NCBI RefSeq assembly: GCF_001904745.1
Contig: NZ_MRCD01000023.1
Coordinates: 1-64,000, forward strand
Direction of reading: 5' to 3'
DNA: 64,000 nucleotides
Source: Calothrix sp. HK-06
GTDB taxonomy: Bacteria; Cyanobacteriota; Cyanobacteriia; Cyanobacteriales; Nostocaceae
The position numbers and the translations under genes were made by a program. The notes under the pieces are model-generated. The model worked only from the letters and a program-made list of their open reading frames with translations, was not told the DNA's origin and searched no databases. Below are positions 27,595 to 36,914 of the stretch, piece by piece. The stretch's first letter is position 1. Every line of letters starts with the position of its first letter.

Positions 27595-29616
27595 TTAAGC
27601 GTTTTTTGGTGGTTGCCACACGGCTGCGCGGATAATAGCAGACAGAAGGAATAAGTTGTAAATTGCCCAAGCACTGTTAAGCAAGTGAACCCAAGGTTCG
27701 TTTAAATGACCAGTTGCAAAACGAATTAGAGTCCATAATATTCCAAGAATGGTGAGGGTAAAGACAATTAATTGGGGTACAATTAAGCGCAGGTAAATCC
27801 CAGATTGTCGCTGTTTGGGCGTTACTTGGAATTTGAGCGCTTGCCCTGAAAATACGCTCCATACAGCTTGGATTAGCAAAGGAAATAATGCGATTGCATA
27901 CTGTTCGGAACGCCAAACCTCACTAGCAGGAATACCCCAAGTAGCTGCAAGGAATGTTAGTCTGTTAATAACAAAAGCTGGGAAAAAGTGGATGGCAAAA
28001 TCTGGCCCGTAGCTTTTCACTGGCACTATTTCCGTGAAAAAGTAGATGATTGGGCAAGAAATGAATATAAGAGTAGAAAAACCAGAAAAATAGCTGTACA
28101 TCGTCTTGAAATAGTGCAAACGCTGCCAAAAAGATAGTCCTGGTTTAGTAAGTGGATTTTCTCGTACTAACACTTGGATAGTTCCTTGCGCCCATCGTAA
28201 CCGCTGTTTCAAAGTAGAACTTAAATCATCAGGCGCCAAACCTTCTGCCAAAGATTCATTATGGTAAACAGACTTCCAGCCAGCACTATGTAGACGCATA
28301 GCTGTATTCATATCTTCTGTAATACTGTTACTGGATACACCTCCAACTAAATCAAACTCATCTAAACGTTTTGCATCTTTAGCATACTCATCAGAAAAAT
28401 TTTGCAGTCCGACACTAACTAAAGCTTCACGCCTTAGCATCGCATTTGTACCTGTATAAAAAGCGGCATTCATGCCATCTTTACCTTGTTGCAGCGGCCC
28501 ATAAAATAAATTAGCTCTATGTGCAAATGGGTCGCCTGTAGGAATGTTATAAAAATCTTGACGAGTCTGAACAAAAGCAATGCGATTTGACTCATATTTT
28601 CCGGCGAGTACATTATAGGTATAGAAATATGGCAAGACTCGCTTGAGAAATTGGGGCTTAGGAATATGATCAGCATCTAGAGTAACAATAAACTCTCCCG
28701 ATGTTTCTCCAGAGAAAATTGCATAATTGATATTACCTGCTTTTGCATGATGGGGTACACCAGGGACTTTAGGACGGGCAATATAGCGAAAACGCGCGAT
28801 TTCTAGTAATGAGTGTTCTTTTTGACGAATTGCTTCTTCTAATTTATGCCGTTCATCTGTTAAAAGACGTGAAATTGTATTTGAATCCAAATTGCTACTA
28901 TCTTGATTTTTATTTAGCCAAACAAACAACTGTTGCATACTCTGCAATAATTCAGCGGCTTTTTTGTCTGTTGTCTCAACATGACCCTCGGATAAGTCTA
29001 AGAGCCATTGTTCAGATGCTATCGAATTGAGCGTTAGACTTTCTAGTTGCTTTAGTCGTTCCAACAAACCCGAAAGTTCTGCGTCAATGCGATTACTTTC
29101 TTGTTGTAATTTTGGTGACTGTAAATCCTCTATACAGAGTTTTTCCGTCATCGCGCGCATTTCAGGCGAATTACCATCATCCAGCACATAAACCCGTAGC
29201 TTTGTTGGTGGATAATCCATTGCTAGAGCGGCTTTAGCTGTTTGCTCGACAATAGACGGCGCCTCGTTGTAACAGGTAACAAAAACATCGACAGTAGGAT
29301 AATCTGAACTAGGAATAGCTGGTGTTAGCTGGTCGAGCGACTTAACTTGTCGAACTAGTGGGCGCCACAACCCAATTACAAACATCATGCCGCCAAAATA
29401 GCTGTAAATCTCAGCTAGCATCAAGGGAATAGACAGCCATAACGCATCCATATTAATCGAATGAGTTAGACGCCATTGTAAATACCAGGCGCCGAAAATT
29501 AAATTTATTTCTGCCAGGTAGCGAAACAGCAGCGTTCTTTCTTTCAGCCTTGAGCGACTGTTACCTGAAAAACTTGATGTATTAGCCAAATTATTAGAAA
29601 TGGGAATAGAAGTCAT
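27595..29616 (-). CDS. Cellulose-synthase-like GT2 glycosyltransferase
   Basis: A 673-residue inner-membrane processive glycosyltransferase. Two N-terminal membrane segments precede the GT2 core: VDVFVTCYNE, the DxD motif LDADHIP (about residue 314), TEDMNTAM (about 432) and QRLRW (about 472), which is the D, DxD, TED, QxxRW set of BcsA-type enzymes. Four or more C-terminal membrane helices follow. There is no PilZ domain for cyclic di-GMP. About 120 residues rich in Glu, Leu and Gln (roughly 165-280) are inserted between the first and second motifs and look coiled-coil. The product may be cellulose or a related beta-glycan. Three DUF3131 genes lie upstream on the same strand. Confidence 0.9.
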   Translation of the reverse strand: MTSIPISNNLANTSSFSGNSRSRLKERTLLFRYLAEINLIFGAWYLQWRLTHSINMDALWLSIPLMLAEIYSYFGGMMFVIGLWRPLVRQVKSLDQLTPAIPSSDYPTVDVFVTCYNEAPSIVEQTAKAALAMDYPPTKLRVYVLDDGNSPEMRAMTEKLCIEDLQSPKLQQESNRIDAELSGLLERLKQLESLTLNSIASEQWLLDLSEGHVETTDKKAAELLQSMQQLFVWLNKNQDSSNLDSNTISRLLTDERHKLEEAIRQKEHSLLEIARFRYIARPKVPGVPHHAKAGNINYAIFSGETSGEFIVTLDADHIPKPQFLKRVLPYFYTYNVLAGKYESNRIAFVQTRQDFYNIPTGDPFAHRANLFYGPLQQGKDGMNAAFYTGTNAMLRREALVSVGLQNFSDEYAKDAKRLDEFDLVGGVSSNSITEDMNTAMRLHSAGWKSVYHNESLAEGLAPDDLSSTLKQRLRWAQGTIQVLVRENPLTKPGLSFWQRLHYFKTMYSYFSGFSTLIFISCPIIYFFTEIVPVKSYGPDFAIHFFPAFVINRLTFLAATWGIPASEVWRSEQYAIALFPLLIQAVWSVFSGQALKFQVTPKQRQSGIYLRLIVPQLIVFTLTILGILWTLIRFATGHLNEPWVHLLNSAWAIYNLFLLSAIIRAAVWQPPKNA

Positions 29617-29694
29617 GCTGAAACCAAAAATAAAATTATCAATTCAAAACTAAGAACTATAGAATTCAGAAGACGGAATTCCCTAAGGGAAATG

Positions 29695-31155
29695 CTACGC
29701 ATTACAGGAGGGAGGATTTTTTGTCTTGAATTCTCCCTCCTGAATTAACGGGTGCCTACCTCTAACTTGGTAAAGTAAACTCTCTAGAATAATTGCATTG
29801 GTATTGACGTCAACTGATTTATTTACTCCTATTTTTCGATTTTCATATAGTCCTGAGAAATAACCGCGTTTTTCATCGGTTAAATTTTGCACAGAGTCTC
29901 GGAGTTTTTTTGTGTAAGAGTTATCTGGCATGAGGGCAAACCAAGAAAATGCAGCTTTCGTGCTGAGAAACCGAAATTGAGGATAGGCTTTTCCTCTAGT
30001 ATTCACAGCTTGCCAAGGTTCGTCATTAGCATAAATACTGTAATATAGAAAATAAGGTACACGGTCTAGAGAATCTTCGTTCACAGCAGTTAAAATGCCT
30101 GTACGCTGAAATCTTTGTGCTTGAACTTTTAAAATATTTTTAACTTGAGGTTTTATAGCGTTTGTCCAACCTAATTCTAAACCCCAAAGGAGATAAGGGT
30201 CATTTGTCAAGTAGTTGGTAGCCCCCGAATTTTTGAAATTACGTTCATCTATTTGTAATGTGATACCATCGACTATCCTAGGTTTGACTGGTGGATTTTT
30301 TAATGCGTTTGGCGCCTGAATATTCCATAGTTTAAGGCTAAGGGCAGCGTATTGTTCATAGCCGAAACGTCCTTCTTGTACTTCAATAATTTGCCCGTTT
30401 GCTCCTGTAATTCCACCGTTTAACCAACCATCTTTCACGAGTTTGGATAAATTCCAGCGAGCCACAATACGGTTAACATCAGCGCTATATTCGGGATAAT
30501 GCGAACGTATAACATGCAGCGCTACCAATAATCTTGCCATATCCAAAGCCGACCAACCACTTATACCTTTAGGGTCAGGGGTATTATTGAGTTGGCGCAT
30601 TTGGGCTGTATGAGTACTATAAGCTTTGTTTGGTAGACCTGTTGCAGCGCGCGGCAGTTTTTCTAACGTGTGCAGCAAAGTGCTTATTCGTTTGTGAAAC
30701 ACATCGTTAGGCACTAATCCCAACTCGTAAGCCGCGTGAGTTCCTAATATTGCACTACCCTGATCCCACCAAGTTGTCCACGGTATATTATCTGATGAAT
30801 TCACCAACCCTGTTTGAGGATTCCAGTTGCGCTCAAAATACTTCCAAGCACGTTTAGCTGCAATCAAATCCGCTTCTTGCGTTAATCGTGGTGGGGAATT
30901 CGGAAAAGAAGGAACGTTTATTTCTTGAGTCGCCGGTAATTGAGGCGCCGTTGGTTGTATTACAGGCTTTTGTATCGGCTTGGGTGGAATTACAGGGCTA
31001 GGTTTAGGACTAGGTAATGGTTTTGGTGAGTCTAAGTCAGGATTAAAGTTATTAGGCGAAGCAATTATCACATTAGAACATTGCCATACCTGTGTACTTT
31101 GACAAACCAGTGGTTGCTGTATCGTTGTGTAATACAAAATAGATGGCAGAATCAC
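29695..31155 (-). CDS. DUF3131 protein with one domain
   Basis: A 486-residue protein with a GTG start, a hydrophobic N-terminus, a Pro/Lys/Ser-rich linker (DSPKPLPSPKPSPVIPPKP) and one DUF3131 domain (about residues 95-470). Conserved elements shared with the neighbours are AKRAWKYFERNWN, TTWWDQGSAI, GWSALDMARLL, EGRFGYEQYAA, TAVNEDSLDRVPYFLY and the C-terminal NTNAIILESLLYQ. DUF3131 proteins have an alpha/alpha-barrel appearance like glucoamylases and occur in exopolysaccharide loci; enzymatic activity is not established. It is probably exported and acts with the GT2 enzyme. Confidence 0.85.
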   Translation of the reverse strand: MILPSILYYTTIQQPLVCQSTQVWQCSNVIIASPNNFNPDLDSPKPLPSPKPSPVIPPKPIQKPVIQPTAPQLPATQEINVPSFPNSPPRLTQEADLIAAKRAWKYFERNWNPQTGLVNSSDNIPWTTWWDQGSAILGTHAAYELGLVPNDVFHKRISTLLHTLEKLPRAATGLPNKAYSTHTAQMRQLNNTPDPKGISGWSALDMARLLVALHVIRSHYPEYSADVNRIVARWNLSKLVKDGWLNGGITGANGQIIEVQEGRFGYEQYAALSLKLWNIQAPNALKNPPVKPRIVDGITLQIDERNFKNSGATNYLTNDPYLLWGLELGWTNAIKPQVKNILKVQAQRFQRTGILTAVNEDSLDRVPYFLYYSIYANDEPWQAVNTRGKAYPQFRFLSTKAAFSWFALMPDNSYTKKLRDSVQNLTDEKRGYFSGLYENRKIGVNKSVDVNTNAIILESLLYQVRGRHPLIQEGEFKTKNPPSCNA

Positions 31156-31179
31156 AATTTTTATACCTCTGCTCGTTAT

Positions 31180-31320
31180 CTATATCTTTTTTGCCAAATC
31201 AACAGGAGATACATAGCCAAAAGCTGGATTAGCTACTGCGTCTTTATACCCAGTAGATTTGGCGCCACTACTATACAGTCCCCAATCACACTCCTTATTA
31301 ATGTTGAAATAGTAGCTCAT
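31180..31320 (-). CDS. Possible 46-residue small protein
   Basis: A short frame beginning MSYYFNINKECDWGLYSSG and ending SPVDLAKKI, 25 bp upstream of the DUF3131 gene and on the same strand. It has plausible amino-acid composition but no good ribosome binding site and no family I recognise. It may be a gene fragment or chance frame. Confidence 0.3.
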   Translation of the reverse strand: MSYYFNINKECDWGLYSSGAKSTGYKDAVANPAFGYVSPVDLAKKI

Positions 31321-31766
31321 GTGATTAATTTCTCATAATTAAGTAAAACACTGGTGTCTATTTCATTAGTTTTGAAGATAATTACCACAGAGACACAGAG
31401 TAGACTCCAGAAGGATTATCAGAGGTTTAAATTAGTGCCACACTTCAGATTTAATGACGCAGAAGATTCGTATTTTATGTGATTAATTCTGAAGGGTAGG
31501 CATTCGTTGGCAACTAGTAGTCCATGTCATAAGTTTTGGTTGGTAGGGAAAATTGGCAACGGATGATGAACGGATGTAGCGGATAGGTAATTTTACATAG
31601 CCAAGACTTGTTTGACTTGTTTATAACAAAAAAATCATCCGTTACATCCGTTGTATCCGTTGCAAACGAACCCCACAAAATTAATGGCACAGACCACTAG
31701 ATTGTTCTATAGATTAGTATTCCCAATTAAAATTGATTACTAACAAATGTGGCTTGCTCTGGAACA
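31321..31766. other. Intergenic region between DUF3131 genes
   Basis: Apart from the GCAACGGAT element at 31556-31663 I see no gene, terminator or recognisable RNA here. Confidence 0.3.
31556..31663. repeat. GCAACGGAT palindromic element, copy 2
   Basis: GCAACGGATGATGAACGGAT at the left is mirrored by ATCCGTTACATCCGTTGTATCCGTTGC at the right in shorter units, with about 50 bp of AT-rich interior. It lies about 100 bp beyond the stop of the double-DUF3131 gene and encodes nothing visible. Confidence 0.8.
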
Positions 31767-34526
31767 CTATGTGTCATCTTGATTTGAAATCCAGTAACTT
31801 CCGAAGCTGTCGGACACTAGCTTGGCTTTTTGCTCGGTAGTATAGGGTAAGCCTCGGCCTGAATCTTTCTTTTGTGCTGCTTGCCACCAAGGAGAGTTCA
31901 TCGCAGTAATAGGACGAATTAGCGGTTGTCGATTTATGGCACTGTACAGCAAGGATTGTAAAATCATGCTGTTGGTGCTGCTAGTAAAACCAATTGCTGT
32001 TTTACCAGTTTTTTCATAAAAGCCTTCGTAAAAACCTAGTGCAGGGTTATACACGTCTGTTGCTGCCCGTATTAGCTCTTGAGCGTATTTATCTTCTGGA
32101 AGTAGAGCATGATAAGCAAATGCCACTGCGGTACTTACTAATCGTTCATTTGATAAAGTACCATCATCGCTTAAAGCTACCCAAGGTGTACCTTGTCCAG
32201 TAATTGTGCTGTGGACAGTGTATGGTTTGCGGTCAATTAAAGTAGTTGCTGAAGCAGTGAGAATACCAGTGCGTTTGTAACGTTTACCTTGAACTGAGAG
32301 AATTGGTAGCACTAGCGCGCGCATCTGCGGATCGAGACCAAATTCCAACCCATAAAGTAAAAACGGATTACTGACAATATACTTATTTACTTTGGAGTTA
32401 GTATCCAAACGACGGCGCCCAATTGGCACTTTCAAGCCTTCTACTACAGCAGTTTGATATTCACCTCCTACAGCAGAGCGTTCAACATCAAAACCCCACA
32501 ATTGAAAAGCGCGCGCTGCATATTCCTCGTAACCCAGGCGAGTTTCTGGGTTTATACGGCTAAGTAGGCGCCCTTCTTTATCTTTTGTGACAACGGCACT
32601 TGCAAGAATTCCATCCCGTACAACTCGCAGGTAAGACCAATCTAAGACGACTTTATCGACTGCCTCGGTGTACTCTGGATAATTGCTCTTTAAGTTATAA
32701 AGCGCTGCTAACATCCGTCCGACATCTAAAGATGACCAACCGTTACCTTCGGGAACTGTATTACCTGCATAATCGATTGGTTGGAGTGTTCGCGTATCAT
32801 AACCCCGACTTGGTAATTCATTAGCATATAGAGGTAGTTTCTTGATGGCACCTAAAAGATGGCGGGTACGTTGGTCAAATTCTTTTGCAGAAATAATATC
32901 AAGCGAACGTGCGGCATTGAGTGCTGCCAGATAATCTCCTAATCCCCATAAGGTGGCACCCTTAAAATCACTGCGGTCGTCAATTAATCCACTTTTTGAA
33001 TGATAATTTGCTTTAAAATAACCCCATGCTGCCTCTGCATAACGCCGTTCAATTACTGATAAGGGTCGAGTTAGCTTAATTGTAGATGTTGGTTCTTGAT
33101 TACTAACTGGTGGTATGGGCGCCACACTTACCTCTGTAATTTTAGGAGTCGTCACACTACTGGCAGGAGGATTTGCGGTTGTTGTTGTTGGTGGTGTATT
33201 TGATGTTGTATTTAATGTTGGAGTAGGAGACTGAGAACCAGAAGCAATTAAAGGACGATTTCCCCTAGCTTTGTAATACAAAATCTCTAAAATTAATCCG
33301 TTTGTATTACCAGTCAAGGATTTATTCGCTTGCTTTGTTTCCTCATAAATACCAGCATAGTAACCACTGTCATCTGGACTTTTAAGGTCTTTTACAGCAT
33401 CAAAGAGTTTTTGAGCATAGGCATTATCTGGGAAAAGATAACGCCAACCAAAAGCTGCTTTTGTACTAACGCTGCGTAACTGTGGGTAAGGCTGGTTGTT
33501 GTCAGTGATAGTTGCCCATTTCTCACCGTTAGCGTAAATCGTGTTATAGAGAAAATAAGGTTCCCTATCAATATTGTCTTCTGTCACCGCAGTTAACTGA
33601 CCCGTGCTATCGTGGCGCCGCTTTTGCACATCTAATACCCTCGCAGCATAATCAGCCAACTCGCCTTTTAATCCAAACTCAATTCCATCTAAAATATAAG
33701 ACTCGCTAACAACATAATTATTAGCGTTAGTACTTTTGAAGTCACGAGTATCAACCGGAATTTGTACACCATTAATTTCAACAAACTTAAACGGCTGCAA
33801 ATCAAGTGCCTTGGGTGCTTTATAACCCCAAAGTTCATAACCCCTAGCAGCATATTCCTCATAACCAAGTCTTCCTTCTTGCACCAGTAAAGTTTTGTTA
33901 TCTGCTAGAACAGTGGCGCCGTATAGTTGTTCATCTTTAACTGAGCGAGCGACTTGCCACTTTTTCACAATTCCTTCTAACCAATCTTTATATTGGGGAT
34001 GACAAGTGCGAATCACATCAAATGCAGCTAGCATCCGACCAATATCTAAAGCCGACCAACCAATACCGCGCTCAATTGGTTTATTTCCATAATCTACCAT
34101 TTCTCCGGTAGCTGCGTTGTAGACTTTATTTGGTAAAGCACCATCAAATAGCTTCAGGTTACTAAGGCTAGTCAAAAACTTATTGAGTCGAGCATCAAAG
34201 TCAGCTTGGTCAGTTAAATTTAGCGCACGCGCTGCATGTAGCGCCATCAGGTAATTACCCATATCCCAGAGTGTACCCGAAGGATAACCACCAGTCGAAT
34301 TAGTAAATCCAGTTGCAGGTTGATAATTCTTGAGAAAATATTGCCAAGCAGTACGCGCGTAGTTTTGTTCTTCTGGCGTCAGTGGAACTGTAATACTATT
34401 ACAAGCAGCACTAGGAGTTTGGGATAACACTGAGGTTGGGATGTAGAACCAAAATTGTATAACTGTCCCTACAAGAAACAATGCAAACCATCTCAACAGT
34501 TTTTTCTTTATGCGTTTGTGAATCAT
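31767..34526 (-). CDS. Large protein with two DUF3131 domains
   Basis: The Met at 34524-34526 gives 919 residues with a good signal/anchor: MIHKRIKKKLLRW then a hydrophobic stretch. The frame is open 32 codons further, but that extension is translated repeat DNA. Two DUF3131 domains (about residues 45-440 and 525-900) are joined by a Thr/Pro-rich linker (TTSNTPPTTTTANPPASS). Each repeats the block order RTAWQYFLKNYQP/EAAWGYFKANYHS, LWDMGNYL/LWGLGDYL, GWSALDIGRML/GWSSLDVGRML, EGRLGYEEYAARGYELWG/ETRLGYEEYAARAFQLWG. It is likely periplasmic and part of the exopolysaccharide locus. The internal duplication is evident. Confidence 0.87.
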   Translation of the reverse strand: MIHKRIKKKLLRWFALFLVGTVIQFWFYIPTSVLSQTPSAACNSITVPLTPEEQNYARTAWQYFLKNYQPATGFTNSTGGYPSGTLWDMGNYLMALHAARALNLTDQADFDARLNKFLTSLSNLKLFDGALPNKVYNAATGEMVDYGNKPIERGIGWSALDIGRMLAAFDVIRTCHPQYKDWLEGIVKKWQVARSVKDEQLYGATVLADNKTLLVQEGRLGYEEYAARGYELWGYKAPKALDLQPFKFVEINGVQIPVDTRDFKSTNANNYVVSESYILDGIEFGLKGELADYAARVLDVQKRRHDSTGQLTAVTEDNIDREPYFLYNTIYANGEKWATITDNNQPYPQLRSVSTKAAFGWRYLFPDNAYAQKLFDAVKDLKSPDDSGYYAGIYEETKQANKSLTGNTNGLILEILYYKARGNRPLIASGSQSPTPTLNTTSNTPPTTTTANPPASSVTTPKITEVSVAPIPPVSNQEPTSTIKLTRPLSVIERRYAEAAWGYFKANYHSKSGLIDDRSDFKGATLWGLGDYLAALNAARSLDIISAKEFDQRTRHLLGAIKKLPLYANELPSRGYDTRTLQPIDYAGNTVPEGNGWSSLDVGRMLAALYNLKSNYPEYTEAVDKVVLDWSYLRVVRDGILASAVVTKDKEGRLLSRINPETRLGYEEYAARAFQLWGFDVERSAVGGEYQTAVVEGLKVPIGRRRLDTNSKVNKYIVSNPFLLYGLEFGLDPQMRALVLPILSVQGKRYKRTGILTASATTLIDRKPYTVHSTITGQGTPWVALSDDGTLSNERLVSTAVAFAYHALLPEDKYAQELIRAATDVYNPALGFYEGFYEKTGKTAIGFTSSTNSMILQSLLYSAINRQPLIRPITAMNSPWWQAAQKKDSGRGLPYTTEQKAKLVSDSFGSYWISNQDDT

Positions 34527-34549
34527 GATTATAGAACAATGAAAGATTG

Positions 34550-34681
34550 GCAACGGATTATGAACGGATGTAACGGATAAGTTATTTGTTATAAACAGCA
34601 ACAAATAACAAACAACAAACAACTTTTTTAAGGCGCCATTAAAACAAATTAACCATCCGTTGCATCCGTTTTATCCGTTGC
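34550..34681. repeat. GCAACGGAT palindromic element, copy 3
   Basis: The arms extend to AAAGATTGGCAACGGAT (from 34542) and its complement (to 34689). The interior carries CAACAAATAACAAACAACAA and a GGCGCC. The right arm encodes the last eleven residues and the stop codon of the DUF3131 gene at 34649; the left arm sits in the upstream region of the double-DUF3131 gene. Confidence 0.82.
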
Positions 34682-36127
34682 CAATCTTTTCACCCCAGCC
34701 CAAACAACAAGCGGTTTTCCAACTTTCTTATACAGCAAACTTTGCAGAATTACACCATTATTGTTAGCAGTCAAAGCTTTATTTGGCTCGCGCAAAGACT
34801 CGTAATAGCCGTTATACCAGCCTTTTTCAGACTTTAGATTGGTGTAAACAAAATCAGATAAAGCGCGCGTGTAATCGGTGTCATAAAGCACATGCCAGCC
34901 AATTGCTGCTTTGGCACTGAGGAAGCGTAAATTATTGTGTTTTTCTCCGGTGTCGGTGATGGTTGCCCAAGGTTGTCCGTTGACAAATAAGCTGCTGTAA
35001 ACGAAATATGGAGCGCGGTCAAGATTATCTTCGGTGACAGCGGTTAATACTTTTGTCGCTTGATAACGAGCTTCTTGAGCAGCTAATATTCTGTCTGCAT
35101 AAGCTTTTGGTAATGCTTGAAACCCTGTTTCTATACCATCGAGAATATACGGTTCACTTAGAACGTAATTATTTGCACCAGAGTTTTTAGAGTCGCGCTT
35201 GTCATAAGGAACTCCTTGTCCGTAAAGATTGACAAATGCTGTGTTAGATTCATAATCCAAAGCTTGTTTAACATCTAAACCCCATAGCTTTAGACCATAT
35301 GCAGCGTAATTCTCGTAGCCCAGGCGCCCTTCTTGGTTGTACTGTTCTTTGCCGTTAACAACAGCAGTACCGTACATTTGCCCTTTTTTAGTTAAACGGT
35401 CTACTTGCCAGTGTCTCCATACGGCTTTGGTGCGCGCTCGCATTTGTGGATATTTTGTCTCAACAATCTTTAACCAGATTGCCATACGCCCCAAATCTAG
35501 AGCTGACCAACCAATTTCTTCTCGTTTGTCTAATTGACCATAATTAACAGGGGTAAGAGTTTTACTGTTGTAGACTTTATTAGGCAATTCATCTTTATAT
35601 AAAGGCATTGAAGCTAAAGTCTTCAACATTCTGGTCATTTTTTTATCAAATTCTGTCGCTGTGATGATGTCCAGTTCTTTTGCACTGACTAAAGCGGCAA
35701 TAGCAGCAGCTTGATCCCACATTGTTACAGAAGTAAAGCCATCAACCGAATTTACCAAGCCTGTTTCTTCATTCCAGTTGCGCTCAAAATATGACCATGC
35801 TTGACGTGCAATCAATGCTTCATCGTTTGTGAGTGTTCCAACTCCAGGGGCAATATAAGCAGTTGTGGTTGTAACATTAGTAGTAATTGGTGTCCCTTGC
35901 AAGCTCACAGATTGAGCATCCAGTTTTGCAACTACTTCCGCTCTTATTTCGGTCTTTTTCTCAAGGGAAGTAGTTGTGGTTGATTGTGACGGTTTTTGTG
36001 CAGAAGTTAAAGAAAGTTGCTTAGACCAAGAGTTGAGAAGCACAATTGTAACAACTGCGGTAACAACTCCTCCTACAGAAGCCAGTATAGACCAGCTTTT
36101 TGGTGGCGGCTCAAAATCAGAATTCAT
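34649..36127 (-). CDS. DUF3131 protein with one domain, membrane-anchored
   Basis: A 492-residue protein with one N-terminal membrane segment (WSILASVGGVVTAVVTIVLL), a Ser/Thr-rich stem and one DUF3131 domain (about 100-475): ARQAWSYFERNWNEETGLV, MWDQAAAIAAL, GWSALDLGRM, EGRLGYENYAAYGLKLWG, TAVTEDNLDRAPYFVY and NNNGVILQSLLYK. It is likely the first gene of the exopolysaccharide group, read from 36127 leftward. The C-terminal tail LATDKTDATDG is encoded by the GCAACGGAT repeat and would not be expected in relatives. Confidence 0.87.
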   Translation of the reverse strand: MNSDFEPPPKSWSILASVGGVVTAVVTIVLLNSWSKQLSLTSAQKPSQSTTTTSLEKKTEIRAEVVAKLDAQSVSLQGTPITTNVTTTTAYIAPGVGTLTNDEALIARQAWSYFERNWNEETGLVNSVDGFTSVTMWDQAAAIAALVSAKELDIITATEFDKKMTRMLKTLASMPLYKDELPNKVYNSKTLTPVNYGQLDKREEIGWSALDLGRMAIWLKIVETKYPQMRARTKAVWRHWQVDRLTKKGQMYGTAVVNGKEQYNQEGRLGYENYAAYGLKLWGLDVKQALDYESNTAFVNLYGQGVPYDKRDSKNSGANNYVLSEPYILDGIETGFQALPKAYADRILAAQEARYQATKVLTAVTEDNLDRAPYFVYSSLFVNGQPWATITDTGEKHNNLRFLSAKAAIGWHVLYDTDYTRALSDFVYTNLKSEKGWYNGYYESLREPNKALTANNNGVILQSLLYKKVGKPLVVWAGVKRLATDKTDATDG

Positions 36128-36447
36128 AGTTAGTTATTTAAAGGTTCTTGTACAAACTTTATTCTTCCCAGCTAGTTGAGCTAACTAACAAATGTTGTAA
36201 AAAAGTATCGCGGATTAGGTAGTTTTGCTAGCCAAAGTTGTACAACTCAGCCTTTTTATCATATTTTCCTTGAAGATGGGTTGGTTTTTCATGACAATAA
36301 TAATGATTATTTGAGCAAATAAATTTGTGCCTATAATTTACTTGCTCTTGCTTTCCGTAAATGCCGTAAGGTTACAAGAGTTCAATTCAAGCTAAAGTGG
36401 AGTAAAAATTTTGCAAAGTTTTTGATATTTAAAGGGAATTATTTTTC
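36128..36447. other. Divergent gene-free region
   Basis: About 320 bp between the DUF3131 gene and the ketoacyl synthase remnant. It ends in AAAGGGA, a good ribosome binding site 11 bp before the remnant's ATG. No repeat family or RNA recognised. Confidence 0.3.
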
Positions 36448-36839
36448 ATGCACAATCCTGTTGGTATTCGCTCGCTTTCAGTTAACTTTCCCAGCGTAGT
36501 CCGCACGAATGATTACTACAAAGAAAAGTATCCTAATTTAGTTGCTCAAGCTGAAAAAAAAGCTTGGCAAGACTCTTTTCGCTAGTTGAATCTGCTCCTA
36601 GCAATGAGTTTGAATTAGAGATGATGCCATATCTTCAAGACCCATTTCGTGGCACAGTTGAGCGGCGAGTACTGGGTCTGGGAGAGTCATCGCTGACGCT
36701 AGAATATAAAGCAGCTAAAGATGCACTATTATCGGCAAAGTTTTCCCCAAATGATGTAGATTTGTTAATTGTTTCTTCGTTTTTGCCCGAACAAATTGGA
36801 TTTGGTAATGCTGCTTTTCTTGCTCGTTTGGCAGAATGA
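36448..36839 (+). pseudogene. Beta-ketoacyl-ACP synthase III (FabH-like), frameshifted and truncated
   Basis: The ATG at 36448 opens a frame beginning HNPVGIRSLSVNFPSVVRTN that runs into an A8 run and then a stop. Adding one A restores continuity with the next frame (LARLFSLVESAPSNEFELEM, then LGESSLTLEYKAAKDAL and LPEQIGFGNAAFLAR). Full-length relatives are about 330-370 residues; here everything after residue ~130, including the catalytic Cys-His-Asn region, is missing. It is therefore a decayed gene even if the homopolymer shift were corrected. The M48 gene now ends 76 bp beyond it on the other strand. Confidence 0.82.
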
Positions 36840-36914
36840 ATTTATCCAAGAAGATTAAACCTAAAATTAATAGTAGATTCTCATGATGTTGAGACGCTTC
36901 GGTTCCTCGCCTCT

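Noticed and set aside
34527-34622. Longer start for the double-DUF3131 protein
   Set aside because: The extra 32 codons are translated repeat DNA, and the Met at 34526 begins a proper signal peptide.
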